Below, piece after piece: positions 1 through 5,565 of a DNA stretch of 5,565 nt. The first letter of the stretch is position 1. Each line of letters opens with the position of its first letter. Position numbers and translations under genes: made by a program. The stretch is from the NCBI GenBank assembly GCA_020726205.1, contig DYTA01000076.1, positions 1 through 5,565 of the forward strand, read 5' to 3'. Origin of the DNA: Nitrosospira multiformis (lineage in GTDB: Bacteria; Pseudomonadota; Gammaproteobacteria; Burkholderiales; UBA11063). The notes beneath the pieces are model-generated. The model searched no databases. It saw nothing but the letters and a program-made list of their open reading frames with translations, and was not told the origin of the DNA.

Positions 1-1
1 A

Positions 2-424
2 CCAGATACACATGGTGTAATGAATGAAGGATATTTAAATTGGCAAATAACACCAAGTATATTTGGAGAGATTGAAGCCAAACAAGGTAGTTATAAAGCT
101 GCTACTTATAATTATATTCAAACAGCAAGGCAAATCTTAAGAGATGTGGATAATGATTTTGCGAGAAATTACTTTTATAAAGATCGATTGAATGCTGAAT
201 ATAAAGCATATACTCACACCCAAAAACAATTTCAATTGCAATCTAATTTATATCACCAAGGTTTAATTGCATATATTGATGTTATCAACTCACAAATTTT
301 GCTCGATAATTTAGCTTTAACTATTAATCAAAGCAAATTACAATATTTAATTTCCCAAGTAAAGCTATATCAAGACCTAGCTAGTGGATATAAATCTAAA
401 ACAGTAAACAATAAGCTTTTATAA
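2..424 (+). CDS. Outer-membrane efflux channel, NodT/TolC type, C-terminal part (5' end outside window)
   Basis: This is the last 140 codons of an outer-membrane channel of the type that forms the exit duct of tripartite efflux pumps. The frame is open to the left edge, so the ATG at 20 is an internal methionine. Early on the fragment reads LNWQITPSIFGEIEAKQGSY, the counterpart of the family's 'P-[IL]-F...G' turn before a long periplasmic helix. The long helical stretch that follows has the repeat signature NLYHQGLIAYIDVINSQ, matching the NodT-family pattern 'RY..G...YLDVL.AQ'. It ends in VKLYQDLASGYKS, matching the usual terminal 'V.LY.ALGGGW' in degenerate form. The signal peptide, lipobox and first half would lie to the left. 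The FUSC gene starts 14 bp after the stop, so the two are probably co-transcribed and work in one exporter. Family assignment is confident; the substrate is not known. Confidence 0.88.
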   Translation, partial: PDTHGVMNEGYLNWQITPSIFGEIEAKQGSYKAATYNYIQTARQILRDVDNDFARNYFYKDRLNAEYKAYTHTQKQFQLQSNLYHQGLIAYIDVINSQILLDNLALTINQSKLQYLISQVKLYQDLASGYKSKTVNNKLL

Positions 425-430
425 GAAGAA
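425..430 (+). promoter_or_regulatory. Ribosome binding site of the FUSC gene
   Basis: A purine-rich GAAGAA stretch directly after the channel gene's stop codon lies 8 nt before the ATG at 439. It lacks a GG core and so is moderate in strength, but the spacing is good and it supports this start. Confidence 0.5.
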
Positions 431-438
431 AACTATAT

Positions 439-1470
439 ATGCAATTTACAACGGAAAAAAGGATTAGAGCAACTAGATTATGCCTAGCAATGTTAATTAG
501 CTTTATGTACACCTCATATGTAGGTGTTTCTGAAGGAATATGGGTGGTAATGACATGTCCAATTGTGCTATTTGACAATGCAACTCTAGGTGGAACTTTA
601 AATAAAAGTCACTTACGTTTTTGGGGAACTTTTTTCTCAGCCGCATTTGGTATGATTTTTATTGTTGGTTTTGCAAATAACGTAATTATTAACGTAATTG
701 CAATTGGTTTAGGTGTGTTTTTAGCAACTTATTGGTACATGGATGGAAAACAAGGATATGCAGGTGGGTTAATCACATGGACATTGCCAATTTTATTACT
801 GAATAATAACAATTTAAAAAGCGCATTTTTACGGTTATTAAATATATCTTTAGGGATAATTATTTCATATTTTCTATTACGTTTTTTCTATCCAGAATAT
901 GCGCGCAATCGAATGTTAAGTTCCATGCAAAAAACAATTGAAGAACTAGAAACCATGTTAATCGCAATTACTGATACAAAATTAAGTGATGCAGCTATTC
1001 AAGCTATGTACTTACAGCATGAGACCAAAATACTTGCAAATATTAATGGATTTATTCGATGGCAAAATGAAGCTGAATTAGAGACTAAGGCTCATCCTGA
1101 ATATGTAGAATCAGGCTCTCGAGCATATTTACACGTACGACGTTTATATAGACTATTAAGTGTAATAATCTTTCATTTTGACTGCAGTAAAATTAGAACA
1201 AATAATGATGTTATGGACAAATTTAATTTAATTACACAACAAATGGATTTAATAATTCAAGCTTTACACAATAACCGACATGACTATTATTTACCAGAAC
1301 AGTGGTTACAAAATACTTCTAAAGATTTAGAATCAGAAGACATGTCATACATTCACCATCAAGCATTATCTGCGCTTAGTATTAGCAATATAATCCATGA
1401 AGAAATACGTGCTATTATGGCAAATCTAGTAATTTTTTTCCAAAGTCGCAAAGCAAATAACTATTATTAA
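439..1470 (+). CDS. FUSC-family (AaeB-like, half-length) inner-membrane transport protein
   Basis: A 343-residue inner-membrane protein of the fusaric-acid-resistance / aromatic acid exporter superfamily. Six hydrophobic segments are visible at about residues 13-29, 33-48, 61-78, 81-100, 107-122 and 133-151. The family hallmark LRFWGTFFSAAFG (around residues 59-71, pattern R..GT......G) opens the third. Residues 153-343 are hydrophilic and mostly helical, as expected for the cytoplasmic domain. E. coli AaeB is about twice as long and carries two membrane halves, so this is a half-length form, probably acting as an oligomer. The DUF2955/FUSC_2 type groups are the closest fit I can suggest (inference). 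The start is supported by an AG-rich ribosome site 8 nt upstream. The gene follows the channel gene by 14 bp, and its stop overlaps that of the convergent HlyD gene. The likely role is proton-driven export of small, perhaps aromatic, compounds; the substrate cannot be read from the sequence. Confidence 0.82.
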   Translation: MQFTTEKRIRATRLCLAMLISFMYTSYVGVSEGIWVVMTCPIVLFDNATLGGTLNKSHLRFWGTFFSAAFGMIFIVGFANNVIINVIAIGLGVFLATYWYMDGKQGYAGGLITWTLPILLLNNNNLKSAFLRLLNISLGIIISYFLLRFFYPEYARNRMLSSMQKTIEELETMLIAITDTKLSDAAIQAMYLQHETKILANINGFIRWQNEAELETKAHPEYVESGSRAYLHVRRLYRLLSVIIFHFDCSKIRTNNDVMDKFNLITQQMDLIIQALHNNRHDYYLPEQWLQNTSKDLESEDMSYIHHQALSALSISNIIHEEIRAIMANLVIFFQSRKANNYY

Positions 1471-2480
1471 TTTTTATGTTTTGTAGAAATATAAACATAT
1501 GCACTTGATCCAACACTTAATGGATAATTTTTACCATCATAATCAGTAATTTTAATTTGTACAGGCAAACGTTGTGGAAGCATCACCCAATTATTTTCAT
1601 TTTCTGTAACTGTCTGCATTTGTGTCTTTGCTGAAGTTACTTGGCGATTAGCTGCCCACGTATTCCCAACTACGACCCCGTGATAAATTTTTTCCCACAA
1701 ATAGACCCTTGGCAAAATATAAACTTTATCACCTGCACGAACATCTCGTAAATCAATTTCGTTAAAATTTGCTTGAATATACATGTTACCAGTATCAATC
1801 AAGGAAAACAATGGTTGATGTTGAACTATTGGTGTACCTGTAGATAAGTATAAATTATCAATAGTACCATTTGTGTATGCTCGAACAACTGTTAACTCCA
1901 TATTAGTTTTAGCGTTTGCTTGTGCAGCAAATAAAGCTTGAGCTTTTTGTTGATGTTGTTTAATTTGTTGGTCATCAATTTCTAATTGAGCCTGAAGAGC
2001 CTTCACCGTGTTGGCTAATGATTTTTTATCATATCCAAATCTCTCTACATCTACTTTTGCAACCGCTTGAACCACATTTTCATTATTCTTTAAGCCATAC
2101 TCATAATTAATTTTATTATAGTTTTCTTGTGCTGCAGCCAATAAAGCTTGATTTTTCTTAGTTTCTCGTTTAATAACTTCAATCGAAGCTAACTCTTCAT
2201 TGTAATTTGCTTTAGCTTGAGCTAAAGATTGTTGATATGGGTCTTGATACACTTTAAATAAAGGTTGTCCTTTCTGCACATCTTGACCATTAGCTACATA
2301 AATATCAGTAATAAATCCAGAAACATCTGCAGCAACTGGCATTATATTAGCAACAACAAAAGCATTATTGGTAAACGGAAATAAATAAGAAAAAAAATAA
2401 ATTATCCAGGCAAAAAAGATTACACTAAATACCAAAAAAGGAAAATTATTTAATTTTCGTAATATCATTTGAACTTTCAT
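1467..2480 (-). CDS. HlyD/EmrA/AaeA-type periplasmic adaptor (membrane fusion protein)
   Basis: A 337-residue adaptor that would bridge an inner-membrane pump to an outer-membrane channel. In order: a short basic N-terminus (MKVQMILRK), one membrane anchor at about residues 13-34, the first half of the biotinyl-lipoyl domain (VSGFITDIYVANGQDVQKG, about 53-71), an Ala/Gln/Lys-rich coiled-coil hairpin (about 83-188), the second lipoyl half (NGTIDNLYLSTGTPI, about 204-218), and a beta-barrel beginning NMYIQANFNEIDLRDVRAGD (about 232-251). The segment WVMLPQRLPVQIKITD near the C-terminus is typical of the EmrA/AaeA/YibH branch, which serves MFS or FUSC pumps rather than RND pumps. The frame stays open to an ATG at 2561, but that start has no ribosome site. 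The ATG at 2480 has GGAAAG 8 nt upstream, and a promoter lies between the two. An ATG four codons further in (2468) is a weaker alternative. The probable partners are the convergent FUSC protein and the channel encoded next to it. Confidence 0.87.
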   Translation of the reverse strand: MKVQMILRKLNNFPFLVFSVIFFAWIIYFFSYLFPFTNNAFVVANIMPVAADVSGFITDIYVANGQDVQKGQPLFKVYQDPYQQSLAQAKANYNEELASIEVIKRETKKNQALLAAAQENYNKINYEYGLKNNENVVQAVAKVDVERFGYDKKSLANTVKALQAQLEIDDQQIKQHQQKAQALFAAQANAKTNMELTVVRAYTNGTIDNLYLSTGTPIVQHQPLFSLIDTGNMYIQANFNEIDLRDVRAGDKVYILPRVYLWEKIYHGVVVGNTWAANRQVTSAKTQMQTVTENENNWVMLPQRLPVQIKITDYDGKNYPLSVGSSAYVYISTKHKN

Positions 2481-2488
2481 AAGGAATA

Positions 2489-2494
2489 CTTTCC
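2489..2494 (-). promoter_or_regulatory. Ribosome binding site deciding the HlyD adaptor start
   Basis: GGAAAG on the - strand lies 8 nt before the ATG at 2480. The longer candidate start at 2561 is preceded only by a pyrimidine/AT-rich stretch with no such element, so this site favours the 337-residue protein. Confidence 0.6.
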
Positions 2495-2519
2495 GCAAGT
2501 AATTAATTCTCAAGTACAG

Positions 2520-2548
2520 ATTATAACCATAAATACTATGTGGGTAAA
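2520..2548 (-). promoter_or_regulatory. Predicted sigma70 promoter of the HlyD adaptor gene
   Basis: On the - strand a perfect TATAAT (2525-2520) is preceded, across a 17-bp spacer, by TTTACC (2548-2543), which matches TTGACA at four of six positions. Transcription would begin near 2513, giving a leader of about 33 nt with a ribosome site before the ATG at 2480. The promoter lies directly after the terminator of the TPR gene, which suggests the adaptor is an independent transcription unit. No clear operator palindrome is visible around it. Confidence 0.6.
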
Positions 2549-2572
2549 AATTTTCTGCCATAGATAACTAGT

Positions 2573-2611
2573 AAAAATAAAGCTAGATCAATTTGAACTA
2601 GCTTTATTTTT
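2573..2611. terminator. Intrinsic terminator after the TPR-like gene (possibly bidirectional)
   Basis: A perfect 14-bp inverted repeat (2573-2586 against 2598-2611) with an 11-nt loop; each arm carries the core AAAGCTAG/CTAGCTTT. Read on the - strand, it begins at the TPR gene's stop codon and its 3' arm ends in a T-rich tract, so it terminates that gene before the adaptor promoter. Read on the + strand, its 3' arm also ends in six T, so it could stop + strand transcription as well. The stem is AT-rich, but its length and lack of mismatches make it convincing. Confidence 0.8.
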
Positions 2612-3399
2612 TAATTTAGTTTAGATTGCGCCTTTGCTATACATTCATTAGCCTCACGAGTATAACGAATTTCTTCATACCTACCGTCTAATGCCTGCAA
2701 AGTTAAGGCTTTTTGACAAGTTGCTAAAGCTTGTTGATAGTCACCAGTACTAATATAATATTGACCTAAAAACACCCAGTTATTTTTAAATTGAGGTGAT
2801 TTAGTAGTAGATGCCGTTAGTAACTCTAATGCTTTTTTATTACTTCCACCAAAAATACCTGGTAGTTCTTGATAATAGCGACCTAAAATACGGTTAGCAC
2901 CATACCATTGATAACTTGGATCAATCGCAATTGCCCTTTTCAAGGCATCCATACCTGCACCTGCGTTACGAGCAGATGCCACAACACCTTTAGCTAAACC
3001 ATAACTACCCAAATCTACAGCATACCAGTATTGACCTTCTACACCATTTGGTTGTAATTGCATTGCTAATTTGGCAGCAGATACACCATAATCAAATAAC
3101 TTACTACCTATTGACGTAGAAACATAAGCCTTTTCCCCAACTCCATAATTACCAATAAAATATACCATACGAGCAGTTTTCCACGCACCATCATAATCTT
3201 GTGGGATTTGAGGTTTGGTTAATAAATACTCAGCAATTATTTTTTGATTATCTAAATTTTCTCGCATACTCCATGCATCATCCATTAGTTTAGAACTCAA
3301 AACAGTATTACTTTCAATTGTAAATTTACTACTAACATCTCCAGCAAAACAATGACTAATAATAAACATACTGTTTAATCCAAGAAGTAATTTTTTCAT
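2611..3399 (-). CDS. Exported TPR-like repeat protein (TRAP-T/TatT-like), function unknown
   Basis: A 262-residue protein with an N-terminal signal peptide: KK, then a hydrophobic core, then a probable signal peptidase I site after CFA (residue 19, before GDVSS). The cysteine at 17 is in SHC rather than a good lipobox, so a soluble periplasmic protein is more likely than a lipoprotein. The mature part is built of helix pairs resembling tetratricopeptide repeats, at about residues 102-125, 147-181 and 186-232. The segments NGVEGQYWYAVDLGSYG, AIAIDPSYQWYGANRILGRYY and LPGIFGGSNKKALELL resemble the TatT-like (TRAP transporter T-component) family, where this 'EG.YW', 'LGR.Y..LPG..GG...KA' layout recurs. 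TRAP transporter genes are not in view, so a TRAP role is not supported. It may act as a periplasmic scaffold or binding protein. The start has AGAG 8 nt upstream. The gene is flanked by terminators on both sides. Confidence 0.75.
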   Translation of the reverse strand: MKKLLLGLNSMFIISHCFAGDVSSKFTIESNTVLSSKLMDDAWSMRENLDNQKIIAEYLLTKPQIPQDYDGAWKTARMVYFIGNYGVGEKAYVSTSIGSKLFDYGVSAAKLAMQLQPNGVEGQYWYAVDLGSYGLAKGVVASARNAGAGMDALKRAIAIDPSYQWYGANRILGRYYQELPGIFGGSNKKALELLTASTTKSPQFKNNWVFLGQYYISTGDYQQALATCQKALTLQALDGRYEEIRYTREANECIAKAQSKLN

Positions 3400-3407
3400 G
3401 ATTTATA

Positions 3408-3411
3408 CTCT
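3408..3411 (-). promoter_or_regulatory. Weak ribosome binding site of the TPR-like gene
   Basis: AGAG on the - strand lies 8 nt before the ATG at 3399. It is short, but it is the only purine cluster in the 20-nt gap between the upstream terminator's T-tract and the start codon. The signal peptide beginning exactly at this ATG makes the start secure. Confidence 0.4.
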
Positions 3412-3420
3412 ATAAAAATA

Positions 3421-3458
3421 TAATAAAAAAGCACTATACTTTCTTCTGTATAGTGCTT
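3421..3458 (-). terminator. Intrinsic terminator of the RND permease gene
   Basis: A perfect 11-bp inverted repeat (3448-3458 against 3429-3439, arms AAGCACTATAC / GTATAGTGCTT) with an 8-nt loop. On the - strand the 3' arm runs into TTTTTTATTATA, a classic U-tract. It lies 13 bp after the RND stop codon and only about 20 bp before the start of the TPR-like gene. Confidence 0.85.
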
Positions 3459-3471
3459 CGTAATTCAGTAA

Positions 3472-5565
3472 TTAATTATCAGGTGTTTCTTTTTTAGAGA
3501 AATTCATTACTAAAATAAAGAATAATGGAACAAAACAAGTTGCAATAAGCGTTGATCCTAACATACCACCAATAATACCAAAACCAACAGAATGCTGAGA
3601 GTTAGCACCAGCACCAGATGCTGTTGCCAATGGAATAGCACCCAAAATAAATGCAATTGAAGTCATGATAATTGGTCTAAAACGAACCTTAGCAGCATGA
3701 ATTGCAGCATCTCGATATGCCATATTTTCATTACGAACTGCCTCAATCGCAAACTCAACAATTAAAATAGCATTTTTGGCGGATAACCCGATTAAGGTTA
3801 ATAAACTTACCTGGAAGTAAATATCATTTTCCATTCGGAATATTAATAACGTTAATGCAGCACCAAATAATGCAAAAGGTAATGCCATCATAATTGCCAA
3901 TGGTAACGACCACATTTCATACAAAGCGGCTAAAATTAAGAACACCATTACAAGCCCTAATGTAAAGGCAATTGCTGATTGATTACCTGCAATATTTTGC
4001 ATATATGATGGACCAAACCATTGAATTGAGTAATCTTTACCTAAAACAGCAGGTACAGCTTCTTTTATAGCATTCATTACTTCACCAGATGATGCATGAG
4101 TTTCTGGGTTAGGATTAACTATAATTTGACTACCTAAATAATCATTCATTCGAGTAACAACCTCAGCACCATTAGTGTACTCAAAAGTCGCCAAACTACC
4201 TACAGGTATCATATTACCTTTATTACTTTTTGCATATACCACATTCAATAAACTAGGATTATTACGATATTGGTACTCACTTTGCACCATAACCCACCAT
4301 AAATCATTCCACTTAGTAAAATAATTTATATAGTATAAACCAAAAGTTGATTGTAATGAGTTAAAAATATTTGCATAAGGAACATCATAAATATAAGCCT
4401 TACGAGGATCAACTTTAATGTTAATTTCAGACGTACTTACATCATATAACTGAAATGCGCTACCAACAATATCAGGATATTTTTCTTGCAAATATTTAGT
4501 TAATTTAACCCCGTCGTCATGAATACGTTGTGGAGTACCAACATCAGGTAATGCTGCTTGCAAATAAAACGTTACACCACCAGTTGAACTCATACCACGA
4601 ATTGGCGGTTGATTATATGGAAATCCTGTAACTCTTAAATGCTCTGCTTGTAATTTAGATGTTTTTTTCAATACAGCATTAACATCTTGACCTGGTTTTT
4701 GACGTTGAGAATAATCATTTAAAATAATACTTAAAGTTGAAGTATTGGTTTTAGTTGACCCATTATCCACAATATCTTTACCACCTAAGATAGCAATACG
4801 GCTTACTTCTGGAATTTTTTCCATAATATCTTTAGATAACGAAACAGCTTCATCCACATTGTAGTCAATTGCTCCCGCTGAGTTTACGTGAATCGTATCA
4901 TAATAATAACTCATATCCTCTAATGGAACTAGTCCCGTTGGAATTTTAATAAACAATATAATGACTAGTGCAATTACTGCGCCCCAAATAATCATTGCTT
5001 TTTTTGCATTATCTATAATTTTAACTACTATATACATATAAAGTGATTGAAATTTTGCAAATCCAACATTAAATTTATCAAAAAACCAATAAATCCATTG
5101 TAATGGTTTAAATTTAGGTGTCGGTTTAGTTTCACTATGCTGTACATTTCGTAAAAAAATTGCACATAATGTAGGAGTTAAAGTTAAAGCAACAATTCCA
5201 GATAATAATACTGAAATAGCAATAGTCACGGCAAATTGCTGCATTAAAATGCCACTAAATCCACCAAGGAAAGCAACAGGTATAAATACGGCATTCAACA
5301 CACAAACAACCGCAATTACTGGTGCAGCCACTTGTTCCATGCCTTTAATTGAGGCTTGAACTGAATTAAGTCCTTCTTCAGCCATTAAACGCTCAACATT
5401 CTCAAGAACCACAATTGCATCATCAACCACAATACCAATGGCTAGAACCATTCCAAATAATGTCAAGGTATTAATTGAAAACCCTAAAACATAAGTACCT
5501 GCAAAAGTTCCAATAATTGCTACCGGAATCGCAATAACAGGAATAATTGTTCCCTTAATATTTTG
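3472..5565 (-). CDS. RND multidrug efflux permease, AcrB/HAE1 family, C-terminal two thirds (5' end outside window)
   Basis: The inner-membrane proton-driven pump of a tripartite multidrug exporter. The frame runs to the right edge (697 codons visible); the TTG at 5466 is an internal leucine codon in NTLTLFGMV, not a start. By alignment from memory the fragment begins near AcrB residue 360. All proton-relay residues are present: the Asp pair in GIVVDDAIVV (5424-5419), Lys in GLSAKNAILIVEFA (3777-3775), then Arg and Thr in RFRPIIMTS at the spacing seen in AcrB (K940, R971, T978). In order are the remaining first-half membrane helices, the second periplasmic loop carrying porter and docking subdomains (about 190-495 counted from the codon at 5466), and the final helices from AIAFTLGLVMVFLILAALYEMWS onward, ending in a short charged tail. 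Motifs YFQVSLLTLIG and TASGAGANSQHSVGFG fit the hydrophobic/amphiphilic-efflux class rather than heavy-metal pumps. Its adaptor gene is probably further right. The substrate range is unknown. Confidence 0.95.
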   Translation of the reverse strand, partial: QNIKGTIIPVIAIPVAIIGTFAGTYVLGFSINTLTLFGMVLAIGIVVDDAIVVLENVERLMAEEGLNSVQASIKGMEQVAAPVIAVVCVLNAVFIPVAFLGGFSGILMQQFAVTIAISVLLSGIVALTLTPTLCAIFLRNVQHSETKPTPKFKPLQWIYWFFDKFNVGFAKFQSLYMYIVVKIIDNAKKAMIIWGAVIALVIILFIKIPTGLVPLEDMSYYYDTIHVNSAGAIDYNVDEAVSLSKDIMEKIPEVSRIAILGGKDIVDNGSTKTNTSTLSIILNDYSQRQKPGQDVNAVLKKTSKLQAEHLRVTGFPYNQPPIRGMSSTGGVTFYLQAALPDVGTPQRIHDDGVKLTKYLQEKYPDIVGSAFQLYDVSTSEINIKVDPRKAYIYDVPYANIFNSLQSTFGLYYINYFTKWNDLWWVMVQSEYQYRNNPSLLNVVYAKSNKGNMIPVGSLATFEYTNGAEVVTRMNDYLGSQIIVNPNPETHASSGEVMNAIKEAVPAVLGKDYSIQWFGPSYMQNIAGNQSAIAFTLGLVMVFLILAALYEMWSLPLAIMMALPFALFGAALTLLIFRMENDIYFQVSLLTLIGLSAKNAILIVEFAIEAVRNENMAYRDAAIHAAKVRFRPIIMTSIAFILGAIPLATASGAGANSQHSVGFGIIGGMLGSTLIATCFVPLFFILVMNFSKKETPDN

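Noticed and set aside
20..424. ATG at 20 as the start of a 134-residue protein
   Set aside because: The frame is open to the left edge and the sequence is the C-terminal part of a known larger channel family, so the methionine is internal.
396..578. Small - strand reading frame of 60 codons across the channel/FUSC junction
   Set aside because: It lies antisense to the end of the channel gene and the start of the FUSC gene, both well supported, and has no recognisable domain.
1475..1499. Inverted repeat TATGTTT / AAACATA near the end of the adaptor gene as a possible convergent terminator
   Set aside because: The stem is only 7 bp and AT-rich, lies within adaptor codons, and has no proper T-tract after it.
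2559..2561. ATG at 2561 as the adaptor start
   Set aside because: It has no ribosome site, lies almost against the terminator stem, and would place the best promoter inside the coding region.
3420..3425. TATTAT on the - strand as a promoter -10 element for the TPR-like gene
   Set aside because: It falls in the terminator's T-tract, and no -35-like hexamer is found at 16-18 bp. It is kept only as an open question under findings.
5464..5466. TTG at 5466 as a start codon for the RND gene
   Set aside because: The frame continues to the right edge with sequence typical of AcrB (IIGTFAGTYVLGFSINTL), so this codon is an internal leucine.

Overview
This is an AT-rich window (roughly one third G+C by eye) from a Gram-negative bacterium. 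Parts of three envelope export machines are recognisable: an outer-membrane channel, a periplasmic adaptor and an RND inner-membrane pump. The low G+C and protein style would fit a Francisella-like or related gammaproteobacterium, but that is inference and no species-level marker is present. Codon use and composition look even throughout, and I see no transposase, tRNA, rRNA, CRISPR array or phage gene.

Layout, left to right. On the + strand, the window opens inside a NodT/TolC-type outer-membrane efflux gene (2-424, 5' end missing). It is followed 14 bp later by a gene for a half-length FUSC-family inner-membrane protein (439-1470), in an apparent operon. Everything else is on the - strand. 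A HlyD/EmrA/AaeA-type adaptor gene (2480-1467) converges on the FUSC gene, and the two stop codons overlap by 4 bp. A gene for an exported TPR-like protein (3399-2611) lies upstream of it. An AcrB-like RND permease gene (5565-3472) enters from the right edge, missing about the first third of the protein.

The three - strand genes are separated by two strong intrinsic terminators: a perfect 11-bp stem after the RND gene and a perfect 14-bp stem after the TPR gene. A sigma70-like promoter with a perfect TATAAT lies just beyond the second terminator. It places the adaptor's start at the ATG at 2480 rather than at the longer reading frame's ATG at 2561.

Functional reading: the outer-membrane channel, FUSC protein and HlyD adaptor together make a plausible complete tripartite exporter of the AaeAB/FUSC type, probably for aromatic acids or other small toxic compounds, although the adaptor is on the opposite strand. 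The RND permease belongs to a separate HAE1-type multidrug pump whose adaptor is probably beyond the right edge. The role of the TPR-like protein is unknown. Overall this is an ordinary efflux neighbourhood with an unusual arrangement, and I found no convincing evidence of a wholly new system.
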